64,000 nt of DNA from Amycolatopsis balhimycina FH 1894. Lineage in GTDB: Bacteria; Actinomycetota; Actinomycetes; Mycobacteriales; Pseudonocardiaceae. The notes below the pieces were generated by a model, which did not search any database, was not told the DNA's origin, and saw only the letters and a program-made list of their open reading frames with translations. Location: positions 2,429,947-2,493,946 of the forward strand of contig NZ_KB913037.1 of NCBI RefSeq assembly GCF_000384295.1, given 5' to 3'. Numbering within the stretch: position 1 is the first letter of the stretch; every line of letters starts with the position of its first letter. A program made the position numbers and the translations under genes. This document shows positions 19,027-27,270 of the stretch, piece after piece.

Positions 19027-20661
19027 ATGAACGGACGGAATGCGGATCTGGTAGTGCGCGCCGGCACTGTGCACACCCTCGGCACACCGGAACGGCCGAT
19101 CACCGCCCTCGCGGCGAGGGGCGGCACAGTGGTCGCCGTCGCCGGCCCCAGCGAGGAGCGCGACCTCCTGCGGGAGTGGACCGGCCCCGAAACCATCACC
19201 GTCGACGATCCGGGGCTGGTGGTGCTACCCGCCTTTGTGGACACCCACAACCACCTGATGCTGGCCGCCCGCAACACTTTGGGCGTGCCGGTCTCCGCGG
19301 CACACGACCTCACGAGCATGGTCGAGCTGATCCGCCGGCGCGCGGCCGACACCCCCGCGGGCGAATGGATCGTCACTGCCGCCGACTGGCACGAGCTCCA
19401 GCTCGCCGAGAAACGGCTGCCCACCGCCGCCGAACTGGACAGGGCAACGAGCATCCACCCGGTGCTGGTGCTGCGCGGTGGCCACAACGCGGTGCTGAAC
19501 TCGGTCGCGCTGCGCCTGGCGGGGATCGGCCCCGACACGCCGGACGTCCCCGGCGGCTTCGTCGGTCGCGACGCGGCAGGCCGCCCGACCGGATGGCTCC
19601 AAGACGCCGCACTGGAGCCGGTCGCGAGGATCGTGCCGCCTCCGCCGGAAGCCGCCCTCGCCGATGGCCTCGCGGCAGCGTCCGCCCACTACGCCGCCCA
19701 CGGCATCGGGACGGTTCGCGACCCCGCCGTCACGCCCCACGAATGGCACGCCTACCGCCGCGCCGAAGCCGCCGGGCGGCTCTCCGTCGCCAGCCACACG
19801 ATGATCTGGACCATGCCCGAGGCCATCGACGCCGCCGGTTCGGTCTCCGGCTACCTCGACGGCCTCGAAGCACAAGGCATCACCCCGAAACCCGCGCAAG
19901 GCAGGCTCCGCGTATGGGGCCTGAAGTTCGTGCTCGACGGCGGTGTCGAAGCGGCAGCGCTCTCGGAGCCCTACGCCGACCGGCCGGGCTTCACCGGTCG
20001 GCTGCTCTGGGAACGCGCTGACCTGGTCGAGGCACTGGCCACCTGCGTCAAGCGTGGCTGGCCCGTGGGCACGCACGCCTTGGGTGACCGGGCCATCGCC
20101 CTGCTCCTGGAGGCGATCCGCGTGGTCACCGACCGCCACGGTCGCCTCCCGCCCGGAATGCTCGTCATCGAGCACGGCGGCCTCATCACCCCCGAGCAGA
20201 TCGCCGAGGCCGTCGCCCTCGGGGTGCACATCACCGTCCAGCAGGCCTTGCTCACCGGCCTCGCCGCCCCCGTGATCGCCTCCTGGGGACCGCACCGCGC
20301 AGCCGCCATGTTCCCCTTCCGCGAACTTCTGGACGCGGGCGCGTGGATCAGCGCGGGCACCGACCACCCCGTCGTGTCCCTGGATCCCCTGCAGGGAGTG
20401 CACGACATGACGACCCGCCACACTCCCATGGGGACCCTCGGCGCGGAGCACGCGATCACCCGAGCCGAAGCCCTGCGGTTGTACACCACCGCGGGAGCAC
20501 ACTTCCTCGGACGCCACTCCGGCACTCCTCTCACCCCCGGAGCACCCGCCGACCTCGTGGCCTACCCCGTCGACCCCCTCACCTGCCCGGTCGACCAGCT
20601 CACCGCACTCGCACCCGCGCTCACCGCAATCGAAGGACGCATCACCCATCAGACTGACTGA
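19027..20661 (+). CDS. YtcJ-like amidohydrolase (Amidohydrolase_3 family)
   Basis: 544 residues, metal-dependent hydrolase with a TIM barrel. Visible metal-site features are FVDTHNHL near residue 75, the His pair regions VGTHALGDRA and VIEHGGL, and the late Asp in SAGTDHPV. The start follows GGAAGGAG. Family members cleave amide or N-acyl bonds of varied substrates; none can be assigned here. The divergent double AsnC regulator suggests an amino-acid-related substrate. Confidence 0.9.
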   Translation: MNGRNADLVVRAGTVHTLGTPERPITALAARGGTVVAVAGPSEERDLLREWTGPETITVDDPGLVVLPAFVDTHNHLMLAARNTLGVPVSAAHDLTSMVELIRRRAADTPAGEWIVTAADWHELQLAEKRLPTAAELDRATSIHPVLVLRGGHNAVLNSVALRLAGIGPDTPDVPGGFVGRDAAGRPTGWLQDAALEPVARIVPPPPEAALADGLAAASAHYAAHGIGTVRDPAVTPHEWHAYRRAEAAGRLSVASHTMIWTMPEAIDAAGSVSGYLDGLEAQGITPKPAQGRLRVWGLKFVLDGGVEAAALSEPYADRPGFTGRLLWERADLVEALATCVKRGWPVGTHALGDRAIALLLEAIRVVTDRHGRLPPGMLVIEHGGLITPEQIAEAVALGVHITVQQALLTGLAAPVIASWGPHRAAAMFPFRELLDAGAWISAGTDHPVVSLDPLQGVHDMTTRHTPMGTLGAEHAITRAEALRLYTTAGAHFLGRHSGTPLTPGAPADLVAYPVDPLTCPVDQLTALAPALTAIEGRITHQTD

Positions 20662-20879
20662 CGCCGGGCTTCCGGGTGAACTACCGGGCTGTGTCGGGTC
20701 GAGAGTGGCGCCGGGAACTACTGCGGGGAGAAGACCGTGCGAGGCGTATTCCAGGAGACTTCTCAAAGACGGCCTTGGGTCTTGCGTCCGACACCGACGT
20801 AGATGTCGTCCGGCTCCAGGTCGCTCAGCCCCGGTTCCGGGTGCCACAGCGGCAGTCCCGGGGTGACCTTCGCACCTCT

Positions 20880-21250
20880 TCCGGTCAACCCGACGACTAA
20901 CACCTTAGAGACGAACGTCTTCGGCACCGTCCGCGTCACCCGCGCGTTCCTGCCCTGCTGCAGCACGCGGAAGCACCGGTCGTGTCAAACGTCGGCGGCG
21001 GCCTGGCCTCGCTGAACAACCGCTCCGACCCCGCGCATCCCACTCAGTTCTACCCGGACGTCGCCCACCCGGCGTCCAAGACTGCGGTCAACATGCCCAC
21101 CGTGCAGTACGCGAAGGCGTTCCCTGAGATGCGAATCAACTCCGTCGAGTCGGCGTCATCAAAACGGACATCAACGACAACACGGGGAAGCACACCGTCG
21201 AGCAGGGCGACGCAGGGGGGGACGTTGGCCGGGCGCCAGTTCGCTGGCGG
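20880..21250 (+). pseudogene. Frameshifted short-chain dehydrogenase remnant
   Basis: Plus-strand pieces in changing frames reconstruct the middle and end of an SDR: NTLETNVFGTVRVTRAFLP, then VSNVGGGLASLNN, then HPASKTAVNMPTVQYAKAFP, then IKTDINDNTGKHTVEQGD. The NVF, ASK and TD regions are in the usual order, but at least two frameshifts separate them and the Tyr of YxxxK has become His. The 5' third is missing. The bases from 20662 to 20880 and 21250 to 21454 show nothing certain. Confidence 0.7.
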
Positions 21251-21454
21251 GCCCTCCACCACATCAGCCCCTGCCACCGCATCGGCCACATCGTCCAAGC
21301 AGGCCCTCGCCACACCCACGACGAACACCACGGACGCTACTGAGAAACCGCAGTGTGGCTCGACGGGTGTGGACAGTTGAAATCGAACCTGGCCATATGT
21401 CCGAAATCACGCCTGAAGGTATGAATAGACCAGACGTTTCGCTCGCCCCTGCCG

Positions 21455-22240
21455 CTACAGCTCGATATCAGCGTCCTGTGACGAAGCGTACGTTGAGCTG
21501 AGTGCTCGGGAAATACGGTGTGCCGTGCTGGCGAGAACGGGCACCAGGGCCACGGGACTGCGGCCGTTCGGCAGAACGACGGATAGGGACGCAGCGACCA
21601 CCGAGGATGCACTCCGCCGGATCGGCACTGCGATGCTCTGCGCCTCGGGGTGCAGATGTCCGGCGCACAACGCGAATCCTCGCTCCCGGATCTCCGCCAA
21701 CCGGGGTCGCAGCACCTCGGGCCGAGTGATTGTGCGCTCCGTGTACCGCGCGAGGGGCTGCGACATGATTTCCGTCTGCAGCGAGGCGGGACCGAACGCG
21801 AGCAGTACCTGCCCCGATGACGACACGTGCAACGGCAGCCGACCCGCGAGGTGGCTTCGGTTCGGCACAGCCTGCGGCGCCGACAACCGCTCGACGAACA
21901 ACACCTCCGCGCCGTACCGCACGCTGAGCTGGACGTGCTGCCCCACTGTCGCGTGCAAGTCCTCCATGTAGGGCAGTGCCGCCTCCCGGAGGGCGAGGGT
22001 CGGAGACGCCCGTAGCCCGATCTCCCACATGCGCAACCCGACCCGCACCTGGCTATCGGCATCACGGATCAGCAATTCACAGTCCACCAGTGCCGCGATG
22101 ATGCGGGACGCTGTGGCCACGTGCAGCCCTGTCCGCCGAGCGATGGTCGAGACCGACAAGGCCCCCTCTCCGGCTTTGAACGCCTCGAGGACGCGTACCA
22201 CGCGCGCAAGGAACGAGTCTCCCGGAATGCCGCCCGCCAC
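21455..22240 (-). CDS. IclR family transcriptional regulator
   Basis: 261 residues. The N-terminal winged helix-turn-helix contains LSVSTIARRTGLHVATASRI, followed by the IclR effector domain (GQHVQLSVRYGAEVLFVERL through PNGRSPVALVPVLASTAHRI). The GTG at 22240 has an AGG about 8 bases ahead; a GTG three codons earlier (22249) is the alternative. It is divergent from the monooxygenase/dioxygenase operon and very probably its regulator, with an aromatic compound as the likely effector. Confidence 0.9.
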   Translation of the reverse strand: MAGGIPGDSFLARVVRVLEAFKAGEGALSVSTIARRTGLHVATASRIIAALVDCELLIRDADSQVRVGLRMWEIGLRASPTLALREAALPYMEDLHATVGQHVQLSVRYGAEVLFVERLSAPQAVPNRSHLAGRLPLHVSSSGQVLLAFGPASLQTEIMSQPLARYTERTITRPEVLRPRLAEIRERGFALCAGHLHPEAQSIAVPIRRSASSVVAASLSVVLPNGRSPVALVPVLASTAHRISRALSSTYASSQDADIEL

Positions 22241-22337
22241 ACCGACCACCTCGCTCCGCGGCGACTGCAAGCCGCCATCAAACCTGTGTCCTGGCCAGCT
22301 AGTTTCCCATGTGGAGCCACGCTGCAAGCGGTCAGTC

Positions 22338-22352
22338 TCTCGCGACGTGAGA
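22338..22352. promoter_or_regulatory. Imperfect palindrome, IclR operator candidate
   Basis: TCTCGCGACGTGAGA is a 15-base inverted repeat with one mismatched pair, placed between the divergent IclR start (22240) and the monooxygenase start (22446). Its size and position suit an IclR dimer site. Confidence 0.35.
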
Positions 22353-22445
22353 AGTCGCTGTCCGATTCGCCACCGGGCCGGCAGCCTGTCCTCTATCGAT
22401 CGGCCGGAACGTTCCCGGCCACCGCGCAATACTTGGAGGGCGATC

Positions 22446-24053
22446 GTGGCCAGAACCGGCGAGGAGTACCGAAAAGGGCTGGAAGACGGCCGCGAGGTGT
22501 GGCTCGACGGTAAGCGCATCACTCAGGTCGCCGATCACCCCGCGTTTCGCCACAGCGCCCGCTCCATCGCTCGACTGTACGACATGCAGCACGACCCCGC
22601 CTACCGTGACGTACTCACCTACACCGTCGACGACACGGGGCGAACCGCTCACCGGGCGTTCCAGATCCCCCGATCGTACGAGGACCTCGTTGCCCGTCGG
22701 AAGGCGATCAAGCTGTGGTCGGAGGCGACCTTCGGCTACATGGGTCGCACCCCTGACTACAAAGCGTCGATGTGGGCCGGCTTCGCCTCAGCTCCTCACG
22801 TTTTCACCTCGGACAGCACCCGTGACTACCCTGCGCACGTCATCGCCCAATACGAGCGGCTGCGCGACGGAGACGTCTTCCAGGCGCACTCGATCGCCAA
22901 CCCGATGGTGGACAAGCGCAAGCCGGTCCGGGATCAGGTGGACCCGTCGATTGTGCTGGGGGTGGTTCGGGAGACGGACTCGGGCATCGTGGTGAGTGGC
23001 GCGAAGACCGTAGCCACCGGCGCGATCCTCAGCGACGAGATCCAGATCGGCACCATCGAGCCGCTCAGTTTCGACGACCGGGACAACGCTCTGGCCTTCA
23101 CCGTCCCGCTGAACGCGTCCGGGCTACGGATGATCGCCCGGCGGTCCTACGAGCGCAGCGCGGAGAGCTTGTTCGACCAGCCGTTCTCGACCTGCTTCGA
23201 TGAGAACGACGCGACCGTCGTCTTCCAGGACGTGCATATTCCGTGGGAGAAGGTGTTCGTCTACCGGGACGTGCCGACCGCCTACCTGCAGTGGTGGGAC
23301 ACCCCGGGCTTCGTCTACATGTGCAACCAATCGGCAATCCGACTCTGGACGAAGCTTGAGTTCCTGGCAGGCTTGGCGCTCAAGATCGCGAAGCTGAACG
23401 GCAGCTTCGCCGTACCGACGGTGCGCATGGCCCTCGGCCAGCTGATAGCGCAGGTGCACGGCTTCCGCTCGATGGTTTTGGCGGCCGAGGCCGACTACGA
23501 GGTTCACAACGAGCTAACCGGCGTAGTCCAGCCAAATCGATCGATCACCCTGTCCGGGCGCGCCCTGGGTCCTTCGTTGTACGTGTCGTTCGTCAGCGCG
23601 ATCAAGGAGCTGTGCGGGAGTGCACTGATCCAACTCCCCAGCTCCTACCGCGACCTGCTCGATCCTGAGGAGGGTGCGCTTATCGAGCGATACATCACCG
23701 CACCGGGCGAGGGCTCTCGCCGCCGGGTGCAGCTGATGAAGCTGGCCTGGGACGTGTTGGGCTCGGAGTTCGGCTCCCGGCACGAGCAGTACGAGCGCTT
23801 CTACCTGGGTGCGCCATACGCATTTCTGCCCACACTGCTCAACGAGGGTCAACCCGGCGTCTTCGAATCGCTGGTGGACGCCGCGCTCGAGTCGTACTCG
23901 CTGGACGACGCGCTCGACGAGACCGCCGCTATGGTGCTCCCCTTCGGGAAGCGCATCCTGCGAGTGGGAGCAGCCGAGGGTCCCGGAATCGTCTCAGGCG
24001 CCACGCCCGTCTCCGCGAAGATCGACCGGCGTCCGCCGATGATGCGCTCGTGA
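22446..24053 (+). CDS. HpaB-type FADH2-dependent aromatic monooxygenase, large subunit
   Basis: 535 residues, in the range of 4-hydroxyphenylacetate 3-monooxygenase (HpaB) proteins and related phenol or anthranilate hydroxylases. Starts ARTGEEYRKGLEDGREVWLD, typical for this family, and continues through the acyl-CoA-dehydrogenase-like fold (HSIANPMVDKRKPVRDQ, FQDVHIPWEKVFVYRD). The GTG start has TTGGAGGG just ahead of it. It ends in a GTGA overlap with the Rid gene. With the HpaC-type reductase at the end of the operon it makes a two-component hydroxylase. Because the next enzyme cleaves 3-hydroxyanthranilate, anthranilate 3-hydroxylation is the best guess for its reaction. Confidence 0.9.
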   Translation: MARTGEEYRKGLEDGREVWLDGKRITQVADHPAFRHSARSIARLYDMQHDPAYRDVLTYTVDDTGRTAHRAFQIPRSYEDLVARRKAIKLWSEATFGYMGRTPDYKASMWAGFASAPHVFTSDSTRDYPAHVIAQYERLRDGDVFQAHSIANPMVDKRKPVRDQVDPSIVLGVVRETDSGIVVSGAKTVATGAILSDEIQIGTIEPLSFDDRDNALAFTVPLNASGLRMIARRSYERSAESLFDQPFSTCFDENDATVVFQDVHIPWEKVFVYRDVPTAYLQWWDTPGFVYMCNQSAIRLWTKLEFLAGLALKIAKLNGSFAVPTVRMALGQLIAQVHGFRSMVLAAEADYEVHNELTGVVQPNRSITLSGRALGPSLYVSFVSAIKELCGSALIQLPSSYRDLLDPEEGALIERYITAPGEGSRRRVQLMKLAWDVLGSEFGSRHEQYERFYLGAPYAFLPTLLNEGQPGVFESLVDAALESYSLDDALDETAAMVLPFGKRILRVGAAEGPGIVSGATPVSAKIDRRPPMMRS

Positions 24054-24493
24054 ATCAGATTGCGCGCATCACCAAGGTCACCAACGCGCCGGCCCCATCC
24101 GGCCGCTACTCGCACGCGATCGTCGCGAACGGTCTGATCTTCTGCGCCGGACAGGGCAGCAAAGACCCGGATACCTGGGTTGAGGCCGGCCTCGACCTGG
24201 ATGAGGATGGCACGATAGTCGGCTACGACATTCGCGTGCAGGCCCGGGGCTGCTTCCGTAACCTCTCCAGTGTTCTCGCCTCCGCCGGGGCCGGGCTCGA
24301 CGATGTCGTCGAGGTCAACGTCTACCTCGTCGACATGAACGACTTCGCCGCGATGAACGAGGTGTTCGCGGAGGTCTTCCCGGACGTACAGCCCGTCCGC
24401 ACCACGATCGGCGTCGCCGGACTGCCCGGCCGGAACTTCATCGAGATTCGCGCAGTTGCCGTAGCACCAAAACCTGGAGAGGAGCAGAGATGA
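24050..24493 (+). CDS. Rid/YjgF family protein (2-aminomuconate deaminase-like)
   Basis: 147 residues, Rid fold. The conserved Arg R117 in QPVRTTIGVAGLP and the late Glu in NFIEIRAVAV line the active site in this family. Overlaps both neighbours by 4 bases (GTGA and ATGA). Rid proteins hydrolyse enamine or imine intermediates; the 2-aminomuconate deaminases of nitrobenzoate and aminophenol pathways belong to this family, so a role on the unstable ring-cleavage product of the dioxygenase next door is likely. Confidence 0.88.
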   Translation: MNQIARITKVTNAPAPSGRYSHAIVANGLIFCAGQGSKDPDTWVEAGLDLDEDGTIVGYDIRVQARGCFRNLSSVLASAGAGLDDVVEVNVYLVDMNDFAAMNEVFAEVFPDVQPVRTTIGVAGLPGRNFIEIRAVAVAPKPGEEQR

Positions 24494-25116
24494 CAACCGA
24501 ACCCCGAGATGTCATGCGGCCCCTGGAGTCGTTCTCACTCCAGGCGTGGCTCGACCTCAACCGAACCAACATGCTCCTGCCGATCACCAACCAAACAATC
24601 TATAAGGGTAACGATACGTTCATCGTCATGGCCGTCGGCGGCCCGAACAACCGCAAAGACTTTCATTACAACGAGAGCGAGGAGCTGTTTATCCAGCTTA
24701 GCGGCGACATTGAGGTCGGCCTCTACATTGACGGCAAGATCACCATACAGGAAGTCAAAGAGGGCGAGATGTTCCTCGTCCCAGCCCGTCAACCGCATCA
24801 GCCGCGGCGTCCGGCGAACACGATGGGCATTGTGATCGAGAAGCATCGGGTGCCGACCGAGCGCGACGGTTTCCTCTACTTCTGCAACGCCTGCAACGCG
24901 AAGCTGTTCGAGCAGTACTTCGTGCTCGAGGACATCATCAAGCAGCTGCCGCTTGTCCAGCGCGCATTCTACAACTCGCTGGAGAACCGCACCTGCAGCG
25001 CCTGCAGGCACGTAACCGAGCAGCCCGAGGGCTGGTCGGACGAGGTCGCACTACTCGAAGAGGACAATCCCTACTCCGAGGATCCGCTCACCGCGATCCG
25101 TGGACGGTCGTGGTGA
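24490..25116 (+). CDS. nbaC: 3-hydroxyanthranilate 3,4-dioxygenase
   Basis: 208 residues, cupin. It opens the ring of 3-hydroxyanthranilate to 2-amino-3-carboxymuconate semialdehyde. Iron ligands H59, E65 and H103 have the spacing of the bacterial enzyme, with substrate-binding R55 and R107 also present. Four cysteines C132, C135, C169 and C172 form the rubredoxin-like second iron site found in bacterial members. The ATG overlaps the Rid gene stop (ATGA) behind GGAGAGGAG. Enzymes for the usual next steps (carboxymuconate-semialdehyde decarboxylase, aminomuconate-semialdehyde dehydrogenase) are not in the window. Confidence 0.95.
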   Translation: MTTEPRDVMRPLESFSLQAWLDLNRTNMLLPITNQTIYKGNDTFIVMAVGGPNNRKDFHYNESEELFIQLSGDIEVGLYIDGKITIQEVKEGEMFLVPARQPHQPRRPANTMGIVIEKHRVPTERDGFLYFCNACNAKLFEQYFVLEDIIKQLPLVQRAFYNSLENRTCSACRHVTEQPEGWSDEVALLEEDNPYSEDPLTAIRGRSW

Positions 25117-25637
25117 GGACCGTTGCTTCCACCAGTAGACAATTCCGGCGCTGTGTGGGCAGTTTTCCGACCGGCGTGTGCGTGGTGGCGAGTGCGGGGG
25201 CGTCCGATCCGGCCGGCATGACGCTGAACAGCTTCACCTCGGTGTCGCTGGAGCCGCTACTGATTGCGGTTGCCTTCGCTGACGGCACTCGGACCGGCAT
25301 CGCCGTCGCGGAATCCGGAACGTTCTCAGTGTCGGTACTGGCGGCCGACCAACGCGACATCGCAGTGGCATTTGCCCGAGCGGGCGCGGACTTCCGCGAG
25401 GACCTCGTCACCCGCGACGGCGCCCGGTTCTGGGTGCCCGGCTCCGTCGCCAACCTGCACTGCTCGGTGGCGGAGACGGTGCAGGCCGGAGACCATCAGC
25501 TGGTACTGGGTCATGTCGAGGAGTTCCGTGGTCACCCGAAGCCACCGCTCGTGTTTCACTCCGGCCGCTTCAAGGAGATGCACGACGGCGGCACTGAGTT
25601 CGCCGATGATTTTTTCCTCGAACGCTTCGGCTGGTAG
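25113..25637 (+). CDS. Flavin reductase, HpaC type
   Basis: About 174 residues, flavin reductase-like domain: FRRCVGSFPTGVCVVAS and MTLNSFTSVSLEPLLIAVAF are the FMN/FAD-binding start of the family, and the HSGRF block near the end is typical. The GTG at 25113 overlaps the dioxygenase stop as GTGA; a GTG one codon earlier (25110) is possible. It should supply reduced flavin to the HpaB-type oxygenase at the head of the operon. Confidence 0.93.
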   Translation: MRTVASTSRQFRRCVGSFPTGVCVVASAGASDPAGMTLNSFTSVSLEPLLIAVAFADGTRTGIAVAESGTFSVSVLAADQRDIAVAFARAGADFREDLVTRDGARFWVPGSVANLHCSVAETVQAGDHQLVLGHVEEFRGHPKPPLVFHSGRFKEMHDGGTEFADDFFLERFGW

Positions 25638-25955
25638 TCAAAGGCCAGGTCGGCCGCAACGCGCCACAGCGGACTCCGAGGCCGCACCACACCGCACACC
25701 CTTCGAGGTTCGTGTTCACCTCGTCTTCGACCAGCTCGACTTTCGCACTCATGCGGCCGCTTGTGCCTGGGCCACCTGGACCTCCAGGATTTCCTCAGAC
25801 GTGACTGGTCCGGACAGGATGACGGAAGAAATCGGGCGGCGATGATCTGGCGGCGGAGCCTGGTGAGCATACCCAGGGGCCGGTGGACTCCCCCCACCGC
25901 GACTGTGTCGACCCACTCTTTGGAATTCGACGTCGAAGGCGGTGACGAACCGTGC
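25638..25955. other. Intergenic stretch with one doubtful small Cys-containing reading frame
   Basis: No known gene. A minus-strand frame (25570-25752, ATG at 25752) would encode a 60-residue peptide starting MSAKVELVEDEVNTNLEGC with three cysteines close together, but its last third is antisense to the flavin reductase gene and no ribosome site is clear. This stretch also marks the change from the aromatic operon to the mobile region. Confidence 0.25.
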
Positions 25956-26240
25956 TCATCGTTCTTTACGCGGGCGTCCTCCGCCCGCTCCGGGGCCGGC
26001 CCTGCCGGCTGCCCACAGCTCGATCTCGCCTTTGCGGTCGCGGGACCAGCCGGGTGTGCGGCCGATGATGACGTCCGGTTCGGGGAAGGGGTGGGTGTCG
26101 GCGTAGCGGGTGCGCCAGTTGGCGACGGCGCGGTGGCCGATGCCGAACCAGGCGCCGATCTCGACCATGTCGACGTAGCGGTAGGTCGTGCCCGCCTCGG
26201 CGGGCGGGCCGTCCTCGACCGTGTGCTCGACGGGATCCAC
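25956..26240 (-). CDS. Small helix-turn-helix DNA-binding protein
   Basis: 94 residues. The core YVDMVEIGAWFGIGHRAVAN, followed by WRTRYADTHPFPEPDV, resembles short MerR/AlpA-like binding proteins of actinobacterial mobile elements: a helix-turn-helix, then a Pro-rich strand. A GTG start is used, with no clear ribosome site. It is the first gene of mobile character on this side. Confidence 0.55.
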   Translation of the reverse strand: MDPVEHTVEDGPPAEAGTTYRYVDMVEIGAWFGIGHRAVANWRTRYADTHPFPEPDVIIGRTPGWSRDRKGEIELWAAGRAGPGAGGGRPRKER

Positions 26241-26301
26241 CGAGCGAAATTAGCAGGTCGCGGCGGCCACCCTCGATCTTCGACGCTCCTGGCGTGTCAG
26301 G

Positions 26302-27171
26302 TCACAGCCGCTTGAGGAAGTCCAGTACGTTCACGGCAGCGAACAGCCCGTCGGCCTGTTCGAGGAACTGGGCGCGTCGCCGCTGGGCTTCGGCGGGCCA
26401 GTCCGGCTGGGTCAGGATGTCGCCGACGTAGAGGACGATCCGGGGTCCGAGCTGCCAGATCACGCTGTTGACCGCGGTGGCGGCGACGGCGAGTTCGTCG
26501 ATGTCGGCGCCCACCCAGACCATGTCCGCAGGGTTCAGGCCGCGGCTGCGGATCGTCTCGACGGCCACCCGGAAGAGACCTCCGGTGCCGACGGTGTCGT
26601 CGCAGAACGACTGGCCGGGCTTGATGTCGTCGAGGGTGAGCGCGGTCAGGGCGCGAGCGACGTCGCCGGGGGTGTACATCTGGGCGTTGACCTTCGCGTT
26701 GGCCGGTGCCCGTAGTGCGCCGAGGACCGGGCCGAGCAGGTCGGCGGCGTAGCGGCGGTCGGTGGCGGTCAGTTCGAGCTGGCGGGCGTCCAGGGCCGCG
26801 TCCGCTGTCCGCTTGATCCGGGCCCGCAGTTGCTGGTCGTTGTTCTCGAACAGCCAGCCCAGGAGTGGATAGGCCCAGGCTGTCAGGTCCGGTCGCAGGT
26901 GGAGCGTCACCGCCCAGGTGTAGCGGGCGATGGTGATGAACTCCTCGGGCGACTGCTTGCGCAGTATCTGCGCAAGTCCCGGGCCATGCTGCGCGTTCAT
27001 CCCGGCCACCGCGATGGTGGCCACGACCCCCAACGGCACCGCGGGCCGTGCCGGGCCGCTGCCTTTGTGCCAGGCCTCGGCGACGTCCACCGCGATTTTC
27101 AGGGCGTGGCATTCCGCGTCGATGGGTGAGCTGGCGCCCGACTTGCCTGTTCGGTGCTTCGGATCGTTCAC
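26302..27171 (-). CDS. N-6 DNA methylase-like protein lacking the catalytic motif
   Basis: 289 residues. The C-terminal half has a Rossmann methyltransferase pattern: QMYTPGDVARALTAL, then SFCDDTVGTGGLFRVAVE in place of the SAM-binding motif I, an acidic loop GADIDELAVAA, and a GDIL strand. The NPPF/NPPY catalytic motif IV expected after it is not present and the protein stops soon after, so methylation activity is doubtful. The GTG start follows AAGGAGGACGCC, a strong ribosome site. It is divergent from the 351-residue protein across a repeat-rich promoter region. Confidence 0.7.
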   Translation of the reverse strand: MNDPKHRTGKSGASSPIDAECHALKIAVDVAEAWHKGSGPARPAVPLGVVATIAVAGMNAQHGPGLAQILRKQSPEEFITIARYTWAVTLHLRPDLTAWAYPLLGWLFENNDQQLRARIKRTADAALDARQLELTATDRRYAADLLGPVLGALRAPANAKVNAQMYTPGDVARALTALTLDDIKPGQSFCDDTVGTGGLFRVAVETIRSRGLNPADMVWVGADIDELAVAATAVNSVIWQLGPRIVLYVGDILTQPDWPAEAQRRRAQFLEQADGLFAAVNVLDFLKRL

Positions 27172-27189
27172 GGCGTCCTCCTTCAAAGC

Positions 27190-27256
27190 AAACCTTGTTG
27201 ACTTCGTACTCAACGTTTGCTTACGGTAAACCACGAGAACTTAGTACACAAGGTTT
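27190..27256. promoter_or_regulatory. Divergent promoter region with three related 13-base repeats
   Basis: GTACTCAACGTTT (27206-27218) and GTACACAAGGTTT (27244-27256) are direct repeats with two differences, and AAACCTTGTTGAC (27190-27202) is a near match in inverse orientation. The stretch is AT-rich compared with its surroundings and lies between the divergent starts at 27171 and 27271, so it is probably the binding array of an element-encoded regulator. Confidence 0.5.
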
Positions 27257-27270
27257 CTGGAGGTCGCCCG

